Positions 8,016-17,420 are shown, counted from the first letter of the stretch. The stretch: DNA of 64,000 bases from Streptomyces sp. NBC_00620 (GCF_026341825.1 NZ_JAPENY010000001.1:1798001-1862000), one strand, 5' to 3'. Numbers and translations: made by a program. Notes: generated by a model not told the origin, from the letters alone.

Positions 8016-8456
8016 ATGACCGACCACGCCGCGCCGCCCGTCGACCCCAAGCACCGCACGGCCTCGACAGGAGGCTCCGACTGGGCCTCCGGCGGCACCG
8101 TCTTCGCCGGTGTCCTGATGATGGTCACCGGCATCCTGAGCGTGCTCAACGGCATCGCGGGCATCGCGGCCGACGACGTCTACACACGCCTCGGCAGCTA
8201 TGTGTACGAGTTCAACCTCACCACCTGGGGCTGGATCCACCTCGTCATCGGCGTCCTCGTCGCCATCACCGGCTGGGGCATCCTCCAGGGCATGGACTGG
8301 GCCCGCGGCGTCGGCATCGGCCTCGCCGCCCTGTCCATGATCGAGTACTTCATGTTCCTGCCCTACGCCCCCTTCTGGTCGATCATCTCCATCGCCATCG
8401 CGGTCTTCGTGATCTGGGCCCTGGCGACGGCAGGACGCCCGTCGACGACGAAGTAG
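8016..8456 (+). CDS. Four-span small membrane protein (DUF7144-like)
   Basis: 146 aa with a GAGGAGA ribosome-binding site before ATG 8016. A ~25-residue polar head is followed by four spans (TVFAGVLMMVTGILSVLNGI, WIHLVIGVLVAITGWGIL, GVGIGLAALSMIEYFMFLPY, SIISIAIAVFVIWALATAG). The WASGGTVFAGVLMM and FNLTTWGWIH signatures match a family widespread in actinobacteria as uncharacterised membrane proteins. The preceding 135 nt hold only short CGGCTGGA direct repeats. Confidence 0.75.
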   Translation: MTDHAAPPVDPKHRTASTGGSDWASGGTVFAGVLMMVTGILSVLNGIAGIAADDVYTRLGSYVYEFNLTTWGWIHLVIGVLVAITGWGILQGMDWARGVGIGLAALSMIEYFMFLPYAPFWSIISIAIAVFVIWALATAGRPSTTK

Positions 8457-8571
8457 CGTCCACGGTCCTCCCGTTCACAGGGCAACCCTCCACCGCCTCA
8501 CCCCGTCCTTAGGGTCCTCAGGGGAGAATTCCGACACCCCATGCGGACGAACGGAAGGCCGGGACCAGGAC

Positions 8572-9576
8572 TTGGATACTGCGCCGGCGGGGTGGTCTGC
8601 TCCGGAGTGGGAGAGCGTCACGCCGCGGCGGCGGTGGCCCACCCGGTTCGCGGGGTTGCTGCTGGCCGCGGTGAGTGTGGTCCTCGGGTTCCGGGTGGGC
8701 GACAGCGACGGGATCACGCCCGTGCCGCAGTTGCTCGCGTTCCTGCCCTGGCTGCTCGCGCCCGCCGGGCTGGGACTCGCGATCTCGACGCTCGCCCTCT
8801 GGCGGACCGGGATGGTGTGGGGCATGGCCGTTGTCTTCGGCCTCATCTGGTACATGGACCCGTACGGGAAGATCAGCGAGCCGACCGGGGCGGCCGTCGC
8901 CGAACTCCGTGTGATGACTTCCAACGTGCAGTTCGGGCGGGCGACCGACGCGCTCATCGCCGCCGTCGAGCGGGAGAAACCCGCCATCGTGTTCGTGGAG
9001 GAGTGCGAGTACGCGTGCTCCCGCGCGCTGGAGGACGCCTTCGGCGGGAGCGGCGGCGCGTTCCCGTACCGGGAGGCCGTCGAGGGCGCCGGATCCGACG
9101 GGTCCGTGATCCTCAGCCGGTTCCCGCTCAAGGGCGCCGACGGCCTGCCCGGGACGACCATGGGCATGCCCGGCGCCGTGGCCGACGTACAGGGACACGA
9201 CGTAAGGCTGCAGCTCGCGCACCCCATGCCCCCGCTCCCCGGCCAGGTCGGCGTCTGGCGGCGCGAGCTCGGCGAGCTGCGCGACTACGCGGCGGCGGGC
9301 GACGGACCCACCATCCTGGCCGGGGACTTCAACGCCTCCCAGGACCACGCCGCGTTCCGCCGCATCCTCGACACCGGCCTGCGCGACAGCTCCCGCCTCG
9401 ACGGAGACACCCGCGACCCGAGCTGGCCCGTCGACACGGCCCCGCCGCTCGGCGTCCAGATCGACCACGTCCTGGTGTCCGAGGAGTTCTCGGTGAACAA
9501 GGCCGGCTTCCTCGACCTCACCGGCTCCGACCACCGCGCGCTCGTCGTCGATCTCACCCTCCACCAGCGCGGCTGA
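8572..9576 (+). CDS. Membrane-anchored endonuclease/exonuclease/phosphatase (EEP) family protein
   Basis: 334 aa. It starts at TTG 8572 with CCAGGA 1-6 nt upstream. Three N-terminal spans cover ~25-105 (FAGLLLAAVSVVLGF, LLAFLPWLLAPAGLGLAISTLAL, WGMAVVFGLIWYM). The EEP catalytic domain follows, with TSNVQ (Asn), VFVEEC (metal Glu), LAGDFNAS (Asp/Asn), IDHVL and GSDHRAL (final Asp-His). These are the complete Mg2+-dependent phosphodiesterase/phosphatase residues. The catalytic domain probably faces outside. Substrate could be nucleic acid, lipid or sugar phosphate. Confidence 0.85.
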   Translation: MDTAPAGWSAPEWESVTPRRRWPTRFAGLLLAAVSVVLGFRVGDSDGITPVPQLLAFLPWLLAPAGLGLAISTLALWRTGMVWGMAVVFGLIWYMDPYGKISEPTGAAVAELRVMTSNVQFGRATDALIAAVEREKPAIVFVEECEYACSRALEDAFGGSGGAFPYREAVEGAGSDGSVILSRFPLKGADGLPGTTMGMPGAVADVQGHDVRLQLAHPMPPLPGQVGVWRRELGELRDYAAAGDGPTILAGDFNASQDHAAFRRILDTGLRDSSRLDGDTRDPSWPVDTAPPLGVQIDHVLVSEEFSVNKAGFLDLTGSDHRALVVDLTLHQRG

Positions 9577-9621
9577 GACAGCCGCGACGGCTGAGGAAGA
9601 CCTGCCCGCCATACTGTGGGC

Positions 9622-11559
9622 ATGTCCCACCAGTTCCCCATCAGCCGCCTCACCCCTCCCGACTGGCTGGTCAGGAACCTCCAACCGAAGCCGGCTCCCG
9701 TGCCCTGGGCAGCGGTCGCCCGCGCCGCGATCGCGATGACCCTGCCGCTCGTGATCGGTCTCGCCGCCGGACAGCCGGCGTACGGCGCCCTCGCCTCCAT
9801 GGGCGCCCTGTCGGGAGTCATCGGCGACACCGCCGACGCCTACCGCATGCGGATCCTCAACATCGCCGTCCCCCAGCTCTTCGGCGCCATCGGCGTCACC
9901 ATCGGCTCACTCGCGTTCGGGCACGGCTGGGTCACCGTCGTCGCGGTCACCGCCATCGCGCTGCTCTCCGGGATGATCTCGTCGATCGGCGCCGTGGCCT
10001 CCGTGTCCGGCCTGCTGCTGCTCCTCAACTGCGTGATCGGCGCCGGACTTCCACTGCCGGGCGAGTGGTGGCTCGCACCGCTGCTGATGTCCGGCGGCGG
10101 GCTCCTGGTGCTCGTCCTGGCGCTGCTCGCCTGGCCGCTGCGGTCACGGGTGCCCGAGCGGGCCGCGGTCGCCGCGAGCTACCGGACGGTGGCGGATCTC
10201 CTCGCCGCGAGCGGCACCGAGAAGTACGACGAACTCCGCCTGGCCGTCACCGAGTCCCTCAACAAGTCCTACGACCTCGTCCTCGCCCGGCGCGCCTTCC
10301 AGCACGGCCGCAGCCCCGAACTCGTACGCCTGCTCGCCCAGTTGAACGCCGTGACACCCGTCGTGGAGGCCGCTCCGGCGGCCCACCAGTACGGCAAGCC
10401 GCTGCAGGCCGAAGTCCCCGCCGCCGTACGCCACCTCGCCGACGCGGTGGAGACCGGTTACAGCGGCCCGATAGGGCTCAAGCTCCCGGTGCCCGAGAGC
10501 GAGACCGCGCGCGCCGTCGACCACGCCCTGCGGTACGCCGCCGACGTGGTGACGGACCAGGCCCCGAACGCGGGCAACGTCGACGACCGGCTCGGCAGGC
10601 CCGCCGCGCTCCGCGTCCGCGCCGCACGCGCCGCCCGCAACGTCGTCCTGTCCAACGCCTCCTGGCGCTACGGCCTGCGCCTCGCCCTGTGCATCGGCCT
10701 CGCGCAGGCCCTCGTCTCGATCGTCCCGGTGCCGCGCTCCTACTGGGTCGCCCTCACCATCACCTTCGTGATGAAGCCCGACTTCGGTTCCGTCTTCTCC
10801 CGGGCGCTGCTGCGCGCCCTCGGCACGGTCGTGGGGCTCGTCGTCGCGGCCGGCGTCCTCGCCGTCGTACCGCTCGGCTGGTGGGACGTACCCGTGATGC
10901 TCGTCCTCGCCCCGCTCATCCCCGCGTTCACCCCGCGCGGATACGGCTACCAGACCGCCGCCGTCACCCCGGTGATCCTCCTCCTCTCCGACGTCCTCAA
11001 CCACCAGGGCACGGCACTCCTCGTACCGCGCCTGGTCGACTCCCTCATGGGGTGCGCGATCGCCATCGTCGCCGGGTACCTGCTGTGGCCGGAGAGCTGG
11101 CACACCCGGGTCGGCGACCGGCTCGCGGACGCGGTCGCGGAAACCGCCGGGTACGTGGAGTACGCGTTCGGCGACGGCGCCGACCCCGCCGCCCGCTCCC
11201 GGATGCGCCGCCGCCTCTACCGCGACCTCTCGGCCATCCGTACGGAGTTCCAGCGCGCCCTGACCGAACCCCCACCGGGTGGACGGCGCGCCGCCGCCTG
11301 GCTCCCGCTCGTCGTCGCCGTCGAGCGGATCGTCGACGCGACGACGGCCGCCGGGGTACGGATCCGGCACGGGGCTTCCCGCCCTTCGCCCGCCGAGGTC
11401 GGCCAGGTCACCCTGCAATTGCGGGAGTTGTCCGAGGGCCTGCGCGAGACCGACGTGCTCTTCGAGGTCCGTACGGATCTCACCGGGCCGTCGGGGAGTG
11501 TCCTCGAACCGCTCCGGCAGGAGGTCGCGGCGGCACGGGCGATCACGTCGCCGCACTGA
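9622..11559 (+). CDS. FUSC-family membrane protein
   Basis: 645 aa from ATG 9622 (GTG 9616 also possible). Two similar membrane modules, residues ~25-175 and ~345-490, each with about six hydrophobic segments, are separated by a soluble helical region. YWVALTITFVMKPDFGSVFSRALLRALGTVVG is the conserved segment of the fusaric-acid-resistance-protein-like superfamily, shown here as a family mark. The C-terminus (~490-645) is a cytoplasmic helical domain. The family is associated with efflux of aromatic acids; the substrate is not known. No ribosome-binding site is near; TACTGT at 9612-9617 suggests a leaderless or near-leaderless mRNA. It ends in front of a strong terminator. Confidence 0.82.
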   Translation: MSHQFPISRLTPPDWLVRNLQPKPAPVPWAAVARAAIAMTLPLVIGLAAGQPAYGALASMGALSGVIGDTADAYRMRILNIAVPQLFGAIGVTIGSLAFGHGWVTVVAVTAIALLSGMISSIGAVASVSGLLLLLNCVIGAGLPLPGEWWLAPLLMSGGGLLVLVLALLAWPLRSRVPERAAVAASYRTVADLLAASGTEKYDELRLAVTESLNKSYDLVLARRAFQHGRSPELVRLLAQLNAVTPVVEAAPAAHQYGKPLQAEVPAAVRHLADAVETGYSGPIGLKLPVPESETARAVDHALRYAADVVTDQAPNAGNVDDRLGRPAALRVRAARAARNVVLSNASWRYGLRLALCIGLAQALVSIVPVPRSYWVALTITFVMKPDFGSVFSRALLRALGTVVGLVVAAGVLAVVPLGWWDVPVMLVLAPLIPAFTPRGYGYQTAAVTPVILLLSDVLNHQGTALLVPRLVDSLMGCAIAIVAGYLLWPESWHTRVGDRLADAVAETAGYVEYAFGDGADPAARSRMRRRLYRDLSAIRTEFQRALTEPPPGGRRAAAWLPLVVAVERIVDATTAAGVRIRHGASRPSPAEVGQVTLQLRELSEGLRETDVLFEVRTDLTGPSGSVLEPLRQEVAAARAITSPH

Positions 11560-11570
11560 CGACTGCGCGT

Positions 11571-11614
11571 ACGAGGATGGGGCGCCCCCTTCGGCAAGGG
11601 GCGCCCCATCCTCG
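11571..11614. terminator. Bidirectional terminator between FUSC and phoX-like genes
   Basis: An 18-bp perfect arm (ACGAGGATGGGGCGCCCC, 11571-11588) pairs with 11597-11614, with extra AT pairs near the loop and a one-base bulge. It separates convergent genes. Confidence 0.9.
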
Positions 11615-11634
11615 TAACTACTGCACTTCTGCCA

Positions 11635-13713
11635 TCAGACGCCGATGTCGCAGCCGTCCTTGCGCCACACCGCGACGACCGCCGGGCGGACGATCTTGCC
11701 GGCGCCGTCGGGCCAGATGCTCGCCGGCTTCTCGACGGTCGCGCCGCTGATCTCGCCCGGGTGCTGGACGGCGACGAGCACGCGCCGGTCCTGGACGAGC
11801 GGGCCGCAGGTCTCCGCGCCGGTCGGGACGGTCAGGAACTGCTTCAGCTCACCGCGCCGGTCGCCCTTGGTCGCGACACCGAACAGGCCGTCGTGCGAAC
11901 CGAGCTGGTTGCCGTCGGTGGAGATCCACAGGTTGCCGTGCGGGTCGAAGGCCACGTTGTCCGGGCAGGAGATCGGGCTGACCTTCTCCTTCGGGAAGCC
12001 CGCGAAGTAGGTGGCCGGGTCGGTCGGGTCACCCGCGACGAGGAACAGCGACCAGGCGAAGGTCAGGCTCTCGGGGCGGTTGCGGCCCTCGGTGAGCTCG
12101 AGGATGTGCCCGTGCTTGTTGGCGTTGCGCGGGTTGGCCTCGTCGGCCTTGGCGTTGCTGCCGACACCGCGGTTGGTGTTGTTCGTCAGGGCGACGTACA
12201 CCTTGCCGGTGGTCGGGGAGGGCTGGATGTCCTCGGGGCGGTCCATCTTCGTGGCGCCGACCTTGTCACCGGCGAGGCGCGTGAAGACGTACACCTCCTC
12301 GGCGGTCATGCCCTCGACGTGCGAGACGGCGCCCTTCGCGGTGGCGGTCGCGAGCGGGATCCACACGCCGCCGCCGTCGAACTCGCCGTCGGCCGGCAGC
12401 TTGCCCGTGCCGTCGATCTCGGCCGCCGGGGAGTCGCCGGTGAGCTTGGCGACGTACAGCGTGCCCTCGTCGAGAAGGGTCAGGTTGTGCTCGCGGGCGG
12501 AGCGGGAGCTGCCCTTCTTCATCTTCTTGCTGCCGACGAACTTGTAGAAGTAGTCGAAGCGCTCGTCGTCACCGGTGTAGAGGACCGGGCGGCCGTCGTC
12601 CGTGAGGCGGACGGTGGCGCCCTCGTGCTTGAAGCGGCCGAGGGCGGTGCGCTTGCGGGGCGAGGAGGTGGGGTCGTACGGGTCCAGCTCGACGACGTAG
12701 CCGAAGCGGTGGACCTCGTTCGGCTCCTGGGCGACGTCGAAACGCTTGTCGAAACGCTCCCACTTGCGCTCGCTGGCGCCGGTGCCGATGCCGTAGCGGG
12801 CGTCGGTGGGGCGGCTGCTGTTGGCGAAGTACTGGTTGAAGTTCTCCTCGCCGTGCAGCGTCGTGCCCCAGGGGGTCTCGCCGCCGGCGCAGTTGTTGAG
12901 CGTGCCCAGGACCTTCTTGCCGGTCGGGTCGGCGGAGGTCTTGAGGAGGTCCGAGCCGGCGGCCGGTCCCGTCACCTTGAACTCGGTGGTCGCGGTGACC
13001 CGGCGGTTGAGGTGGTGGCGGGGGACCGCGGTCAGCTTGCCGCTCCGCTTGTCCTCCTCCACGACCACGACGGACAGGCCGTGCGCCGCCCAGGCGATCT
13101 CGGCCTGCTCACGGGTCGGGTTCGCGGCGTCGTACGCCTTGAACATCAGGACCTCGTCCGTGTACTCGTGGTTCGCCACAAGCACCTGACGGCCTCGCTC
13201 ACCGGGGAGCGGCAGCAGCGCCAGGAAGTCATTGTTGTAACCGAACTGGGCCGCCTGTGCCGCGGCGGTCTGGTTGTCCGGGTCGAACGCGGGGGCGCCG
13301 CGGAGGATGGGCTCGCCCCAGCGGATCACGACGTTCTGGGCGTACCCGTCGGGGATCACCACGGCGTCGGTGAGGTTGGGGGCGACGGCGGTGAAGCGGA
13401 GGCCGCGGGCGGCCTTGCCGCTCTTGGACGCGGTGTCCGTCGTGGCCGCCTGCGCCTGCTGGGCGCCGGTGCCGATGACGGCGGTGCCCGCCGCGGTGGC
13501 GACGGTCACGACGGCCGCGGCACGCATCATCGAACGGCGGCTCAGCGCGGTGGCGATCACGTCACCGACGTACTCGTTGTCGCTGGTGTTCGGTATCTCG
13601 TGGAAACAGGCGTTGCCACAGCGGTACAGGCAGGTCATGGCCGACCTGCCACCGGGATGCGAGTCGGGCGTTCCGATCAACGGCAGAAGTCTGCGCACTT
13701 TTGCTCTCCCCAT
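11635..13713 (-). CDS. phoX: Tat-exported PhoX-type alkaline phosphatase (DUF839)
   Basis: 692 aa. ATG 13713 follows AAGGGA; the longer frame to 13881 is non-coding. A Tat signal with twin Arg at residues 59-60 (SRRSMMRAA) is followed by a hydrophobic, Ala-rich h-region and AQA cleavage site, after an unusually long n-region containing four Cys (CLYRCGNAC and others). Family motifs include NCAGGETPWGT, LHGEENF, RPEDIQPSP with KVYVALTNNT, and CPDNVAFDPHGNLWISTDG, typical of Ca2+/Fe-dependent PhoX phosphomonoesterases that release phosphate outside the cell. A two-unit PHO box lies ~57 nt upstream, so PhoP control under phosphate starvation is likely. The symbol is by family resemblance. Confidence 0.85.
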   Translation of the reverse strand: MGRAKVRRLLPLIGTPDSHPGGRSAMTCLYRCGNACFHEIPNTSDNEYVGDVIATALSRRSMMRAAAVVTVATAAGTAVIGTGAQQAQAATTDTASKSGKAARGLRFTAVAPNLTDAVVIPDGYAQNVVIRWGEPILRGAPAFDPDNQTAAAQAAQFGYNNDFLALLPLPGERGRQVLVANHEYTDEVLMFKAYDAANPTREQAEIAWAAHGLSVVVVEEDKRSGKLTAVPRHHLNRRVTATTEFKVTGPAAGSDLLKTSADPTGKKVLGTLNNCAGGETPWGTTLHGEENFNQYFANSSRPTDARYGIGTGASERKWERFDKRFDVAQEPNEVHRFGYVVELDPYDPTSSPRKRTALGRFKHEGATVRLTDDGRPVLYTGDDERFDYFYKFVGSKKMKKGSSRSAREHNLTLLDEGTLYVAKLTGDSPAAEIDGTGKLPADGEFDGGGVWIPLATATAKGAVSHVEGMTAEEVYVFTRLAGDKVGATKMDRPEDIQPSPTTGKVYVALTNNTNRGVGSNAKADEANPRNANKHGHILELTEGRNRPESLTFAWSLFLVAGDPTDPATYFAGFPKEKVSPISCPDNVAFDPHGNLWISTDGNQLGSHDGLFGVATKGDRRGELKQFLTVPTGAETCGPLVQDRRVLVAVQHPGEISGATVEKPASIWPDGAGKIVRPAVVAVWRKDGCDIGV

Positions 13714-13769
13714 GCGGTCCCTTGGTTTCAGCGTGACGCTAGGTGGTGCGTATGTGCGGAAACAGGCCA

Positions 13770-13791
13770 GCGGGATGAACGGGGGGTGAAC
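13770..13791 (-). promoter_or_regulatory. PHO box (two 11-nt direct repeat units) upstream of phoX
   Basis: On the minus strand GTTCACCCCCC (13791-13781) is followed exactly 11 nt later by GTTCATCCCGC (13780-13770). Streptomyces PhoP binds tandem 11-nt units whose first seven bases approximate GTTCACC. The match is 7/7 and 6/7, and TAGCGT (13741-13736) downstream is a possible -10 element. Regulation is inferred. Confidence 0.72.
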
Positions 13792-13965
13792 CCATGGGAT
13801 CCGCAGGGGTGTTGGGGATACGCGGGTAGCGTCGGCGACGCGGTGTTGACGGCTGTCGCCCCCGTACTCTGCCCCTGCCAAAGATCACCAGCTGTGACCG
13901 CTAACCTTACGTGTCCGTCCTGGCCAGGGATTGACGGGCACCAACTCACGCGAAGGGTTGCGCAC

Positions 13966-15468
13966 ATGGGCATTCTCACCGTCTTGCGGAATGCGTTCGG
14001 CCGCTCACGCAAGGGTCGTGACGCCGACGGGGAGACCTCGCGGGAGGTTTCGACTCCGACGGCTCCCGAACGGGTCCCCGCACAGGAGACCGAGCCGAGG
14101 ATTCCGGCACCGTCCACCGAACTCCAGCCGGAACCCGCACCGGCCGCGGAGGTCCCCGCACCTGCCACCGAGCCCAAGCCGTCCGTCGTGGACGAGCTGG
14201 TGTCAGCGGCCTTCGACAATGTGACGGTTCCGCCGGCACGGACCCCGGAACCGGAGCCGGTGATCGAGCCCGAGCAGGCGGAGACGCCCGCACCGGTGAT
14301 CGAGCCCGAGCCGGTCGTCGAGCCCGCGGTCGCGGCGGAGGCTGCGGTCGAGCCGGAGGCCGAGGTCGTCGCGGAGGCGGAGGTTGTGGCCGAGGCCGAG
14401 CCGGAGCCGGAGGTCGTCGCGGAGGCGGAGGCCGAGGTCGTGGCCGAAGCCGAGCCGGAGCCCGAGGTCGTGGCCGTTCCCGAGCCGGAGGCTGCGGCCG
14501 AGCCGGAGCCCGAGGCCGAGATCGTGGCCGAGCCGGAGACGGCGAGCGTGGTCGAGACGGAGCCGGAGGTCGTGGCCGAGCCCGAGCCCGCTGCCGAGCC
14601 CGAGCCGGTCGTCGCCGAGGAGCCCGCTCCCGTCGCCGCACAGGCCGACGAGCCCGCGGCCGCCGACGGCGACGAGGCCCCACCGGGGCCACCCGCAGCC
14701 GACGACGAGACTGTCACGGGTGGTGCGGGCGGGAACAACGACCCGGCCGAAGGCCGGGTGCCCACCCCCCGGCCCGAGGCCGAGGAAACCCCCGAGCCGG
14801 AGGCGGAGAAGCTCACCCCGGTAGCCGCCCAGGCAGACGTACCCGCAAGCCTCCTCACCGCCTACACCGAGGCAGCCACAGCCCTGGAAACGCAGAAGCT
14901 GACCGGCACCAGCGCCAAGATCTACCTCGTCCTCGACCGCTCCGCGAGCATGCGCCCGTACTACAAGGACGGCTCCGCCCAGGCCCTCGGCGAGCAGACC
15001 CTCGCCCTCGCCGCCCACCTCGACCCCGAGGCCACGGTCCACGTCGTCTTCTTCTCCACGGAGCTGGACGGCACCGGCGAGCTGACCCTCACCGACCACG
15101 AGAACAAGGTCGACGAGCTCCACGCGGACCTCGGCCGCATGGGACGTACGAGCTACCACGCGGCCGTGGAGGAAATCCTCACGCACTACCAGAAGTCGGA
15201 CACCACGGCCCCCGCCCTCGTCGTCTTCCAGACGGACGGCGCCCCGGACGCCAAGACCCCCGCCACCCAGTCCCTCACGGACGCGGCGAAGAGCCACCCC
15301 TCCGTCTTCTTCTCCTTCGTCGCCTTCGGAGAGACGGACAACAAGGCCTTCGACTACCTCCGCAAGCTGAAGACCGAGAACACGGCCTTCTTCCACGCGG
15401 GCCCGACCCCGCGCGAACTGACGGACGCCGAGATCTACGAGGGCGTACTGGCGAACTGGCGCCCGTAA
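13966..15468 (+). CDS. VWA-domain protein with Glu/Pro/Ala/Val-repeat stalk
   Basis: 500 aa. ATG 13966 is preceded by GAAGGG. After a basic 25-residue N-terminus, residues ~30-290 are low complexity, built from degenerate EPEPE/VVAEAE units with almost no hydrophobic core, so an extended acidic stalk. Residues ~315-500 are a von Willebrand A domain with a complete MIDAS: DRSAS (324-328), a Thr in GRTSY and an Asp in FQTDGAPD. It resembles tellurite-cluster-type (Ter) VWA proteins, thought to work in metal-dependent protein complexes. There is no signal peptide, so it is probably cytoplasmic. It is divergent from phoX across a 252-nt region and followed by a terminator. Confidence 0.82.
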   Translation: MGILTVLRNAFGRSRKGRDADGETSREVSTPTAPERVPAQETEPRIPAPSTELQPEPAPAAEVPAPATEPKPSVVDELVSAAFDNVTVPPARTPEPEPVIEPEQAETPAPVIEPEPVVEPAVAAEAAVEPEAEVVAEAEVVAEAEPEPEVVAEAEAEVVAEAEPEPEVVAVPEPEAAAEPEPEAEIVAEPETASVVETEPEVVAEPEPAAEPEPVVAEEPAPVAAQADEPAAADGDEAPPGPPAADDETVTGGAGGNNDPAEGRVPTPRPEAEETPEPEAEKLTPVAAQADVPASLLTAYTEAATALETQKLTGTSAKIYLVLDRSASMRPYYKDGSAQALGEQTLALAAHLDPEATVHVVFFSTELDGTGELTLTDHENKVDELHADLGRMGRTSYHAAVEEILTHYQKSDTTAPALVVFQTDGAPDAKTPATQSLTDAAKSHPSVFFSFVAFGETDNKAFDYLRKLKTENTAFFHAGPTPRELTDAEIYEGVLANWRP

Positions 15469-15489
15469 CCCTCACCGGCACCGCACAAC

Positions 15490-15531
15490 GGCCGCCCGCT
15501 TCCCACCCGGTTAAACGGGAGGCGGGCGGCC
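15490..15531. terminator. Terminator after VWA gene
   Basis: A 15-bp inverted repeat (GGCCGCCCGCTTCCC at 15490-15504, matching 15517-15531 with one G-T type mismatch) lies between the VWA gene and metG. Confidence 0.75.
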
Positions 15532-15630
15532 CACCCATGTCGGATACGATTTCAAGGTTCGTAAGACGACCGACGTCACCACCTGAACCGACGATCGTCA
15601 CCCCACGTACCGACTTGGGAGCAGCCCGCA

Positions 15631-17355
15631 ATGGCTCGACACCTCATCACCAGCGCTCTTCCGTACATCAACGGGATCAAGCACCTGGGCAACATGGTGG
15701 GGTCCATGCTCCCGGCGGACGTGTACTCCCGGTACCTCCGCCAGCGCGGCCACGACGTGCTGTACATCTGCGCGACGGACGAGCACGGCACCCCGGCCGA
15801 GCTGGCCGCGAAGGAGCAGGGCCTCCCGGTCGACGAGTTCTGCGCGCAGGCGCACGACGCGCAGAAGGCGGTGTACGACGGCTTCGCGCTGGCCTTCGAC
15901 TACTTCGGCCGCAGCTCCAGCCCGCAGAACCGCGAGATCACCCAGCACTTCGCGCGCCGCCTGAACGAGAACGGCTTCATCGAGGAGCGCGAGATCCGTC
16001 AGGTGTACTCGCCGACGGACGGCCGTTTCCTCCCGGACCGCTACGTCGAGGGCACCTGCCCGCACTGCGGCTACGACAAGGCCCGCGGCGACCAGTGCGA
16101 GAACTGCACCCGCGTCCTGGACCCGACCGACCTGATCAACCCGCGCAGCGCCATCAGCGGCTCCACCGACCTCGAGGTCCGGGAGACCAAGCACCTCTTC
16201 CTCCTCCAGTCGAAGCTGCAGCACGAGGTCGAGGCGTGGATCGACGAGGTCAGCGACGAGTGGCCGCAGCTCGCCTCCTCCATTGCCCGCAAGTGGCTGA
16301 CCGAGGGCCTGCACGACCGCGCGATCACCCGCGACCTGGACTGGGGTGTCCCGGTCCCGGCCGACACCTGGCCGGAGCTGGCCGCCGCGGGCAAGGTCTT
16401 CTACGTCTGGTTCGACGCCCCGATCGAGTACATCGGCGCGACGAAGGAGTGGTCGGATCTCGACCCGGAGAACCGGGACTGGAAGTCCTGGTGGTACGAC
16501 GCCGACTCCGGCGAGAACCCGGTCCGCTACACGGAGTTCATGGCCAAGGACAACGTGCCCTTCCACTCGGTGATGTTCCCGGCGACCGAGCTGGGTGTCC
16601 GCGAGCCGTGGAAGAAGGTCGACTACCTGAAGTCCTTCAACTGGCTGACGTACTACGGCGGAAAGTTCTCCACGTCCCAGAAGCGCGGTGTCTTCACCGA
16701 CGCCGCCCTGGACATCCTCCCCGCCGACTACTGGCGCTACTTCCTGATCGCCAACGCCCCCGAGTCGGACGACTCGTCCTTCACCTGGGAGCACTTCACG
16801 GCGACGGTGAACAAGGACCTGGCGGACACGCTGGGCAACTTCGTCAACCGGGTCCTGTCCTTCTCGCGCAAGCGCTTCGGCGACGAAGTACCGGCGGGCA
16901 CCGCTGCCGGTGAGGCGGAGACGCGGCTCGGCGAGGAGATCGCGGGCCTGCTCGCGGAGTACGAGACCCAGATGGAGGCCCTCCAGTTCCGCAAGGCGGC
17001 CGCCGCGCTGCGTGCCCTGTGGTCGGCCGGCAACTCCTACCTGGAGGAGAAGGCCCCCTGGCTGGAGATCAAGACCGACCCGGAAGGCGCGGCCCTGACC
17101 CTGCGTACGGCGATGAACCTGATCCACCTCTACTCGGTGGTGTCGGAGCCCTTCATCCCGGCGTCGGCCGCAGCTATGCGCTCGGCCTTCTCCCTTCCCG
17201 ACGACACCGCGACCTGGGTATCGGCGGAGGAGGCGAAGGCGCTGACCGCGGTCCCCGCCGGTACGGCCTTCACCGTGCCCCCCGTCCTCTTCGCCAAGAT
17301 CACGGACGAGGACCTGGAGTCGTACAAGGAGCGCTTCGGCGGCGCACCGGAGTAG
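15631..17355 (+). CDS. metG: Methionyl-tRNA synthetase
   Basis: 574 aa. It charges tRNA-Met with methionine in the cytosol, using ATP. The class I HIGH-like site is [11 protein letters not shown] (residues 11-21), a zinc knuckle is formed by C143, C146, C156 and C159, and [15 protein letters not shown] is the methionine-pocket region. The KMSKS loop is replaced by KFSTS (345-349), and HLGN replaces the usual bacterial HLGH. These are features I associate with archaeal/eukaryotic-type enzymes and some actinobacteria. An anticodon-binding helical domain follows; there is no C-terminal tRNA-binding (EMAP) extension. ATG 15631 has GGGAG upstream. A 21-bp tandem duplication spans the stop codon. 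Confidence 0.95.
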   Translation: MARHLITSALPYINGIKHLGNMVGSMLPADVYSRYLRQRGHDVLYICATDEHGTPAELAAKEQGLPVDEFCAQAHDAQKAVYDGFALAFDYFGRSSSPQNREITQHFARRLNENGFIEEREIRQVYSPTDGRFLPDRYVEGTCPHCGYDKARGDQCENCTRVLDPTDLINPRSAISGSTDLEVRETKHLFLLQSKLQHEVEAWIDEVSDEWPQLASSIARKWLTEGLHDRAITRDLDWGVPVPADTWPELAAAGKVFYVWFDAPIEYIGATKEWSDLDPENRDWKSWWYDADSGENPVRYTEFMAKDNVPFHSVMFPATELGVREPWKKVDYLKSFNWLTYYGGKFSTSQKRGVFTDAALDILPADYWRYFLIANAPESDDSSFTWEHFTATVNKDLADTLGNFVNRVLSFSRKRFGDEVPAGTAAGEAETRLGEEIAGLLAEYETQMEALQFRKAAAALRALWSAGNSYLEEKAPWLEIKTDPEGAALTLRTAMNLIHLYSVVSEPFIPASAAAMRSAFSLPDDTATWVSAEEAKALTAVPAGTAFTVPPVLFAKITDEDLESYKERFGGAPE

Positions 17356-17388
17356 TCAGGACGTTGTCCGGAGTAGTCAGGACGTTGT
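17347..17388 (+). repeat. Perfect 21-bp tandem duplication across the metG stop codon
   Basis: 17347-17367 and 17368-17388 are identical (CCGGAGTAGTCAGGACGTTGT without interruption, 21 nt). The first copy contains the TAG stop of metG. Confidence 0.95.
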
Positions 17389-17394
17389 GAGGAG

Positions 17395-17420
17395 GGCCCG
17401 GCACCATTCGGTGCCGGGCC
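17395..17420. terminator. Terminator after metG
   Basis: GGCCCGGCACC (17395-17405), 4-nt loop, GGTGCCGGGCC (17410-17420), then TCTTCAC. The 11-bp stem is perfect. Confidence 0.85.

Noticed and set aside
11761..13965. Extending the VWA protein upstream on the plus strand
   Set aside because: This part is opposite phoX; it is a Val/Glu/Gly-rich shadow. The ATG at 13966 has its own ribosome-binding site.
15469..15630. T-box or other riboswitch ahead of metG
   Set aside because: The 162-nt interval is mostly the terminator of the VWA gene; no T-box specifier or antiterminator pairing is evident.
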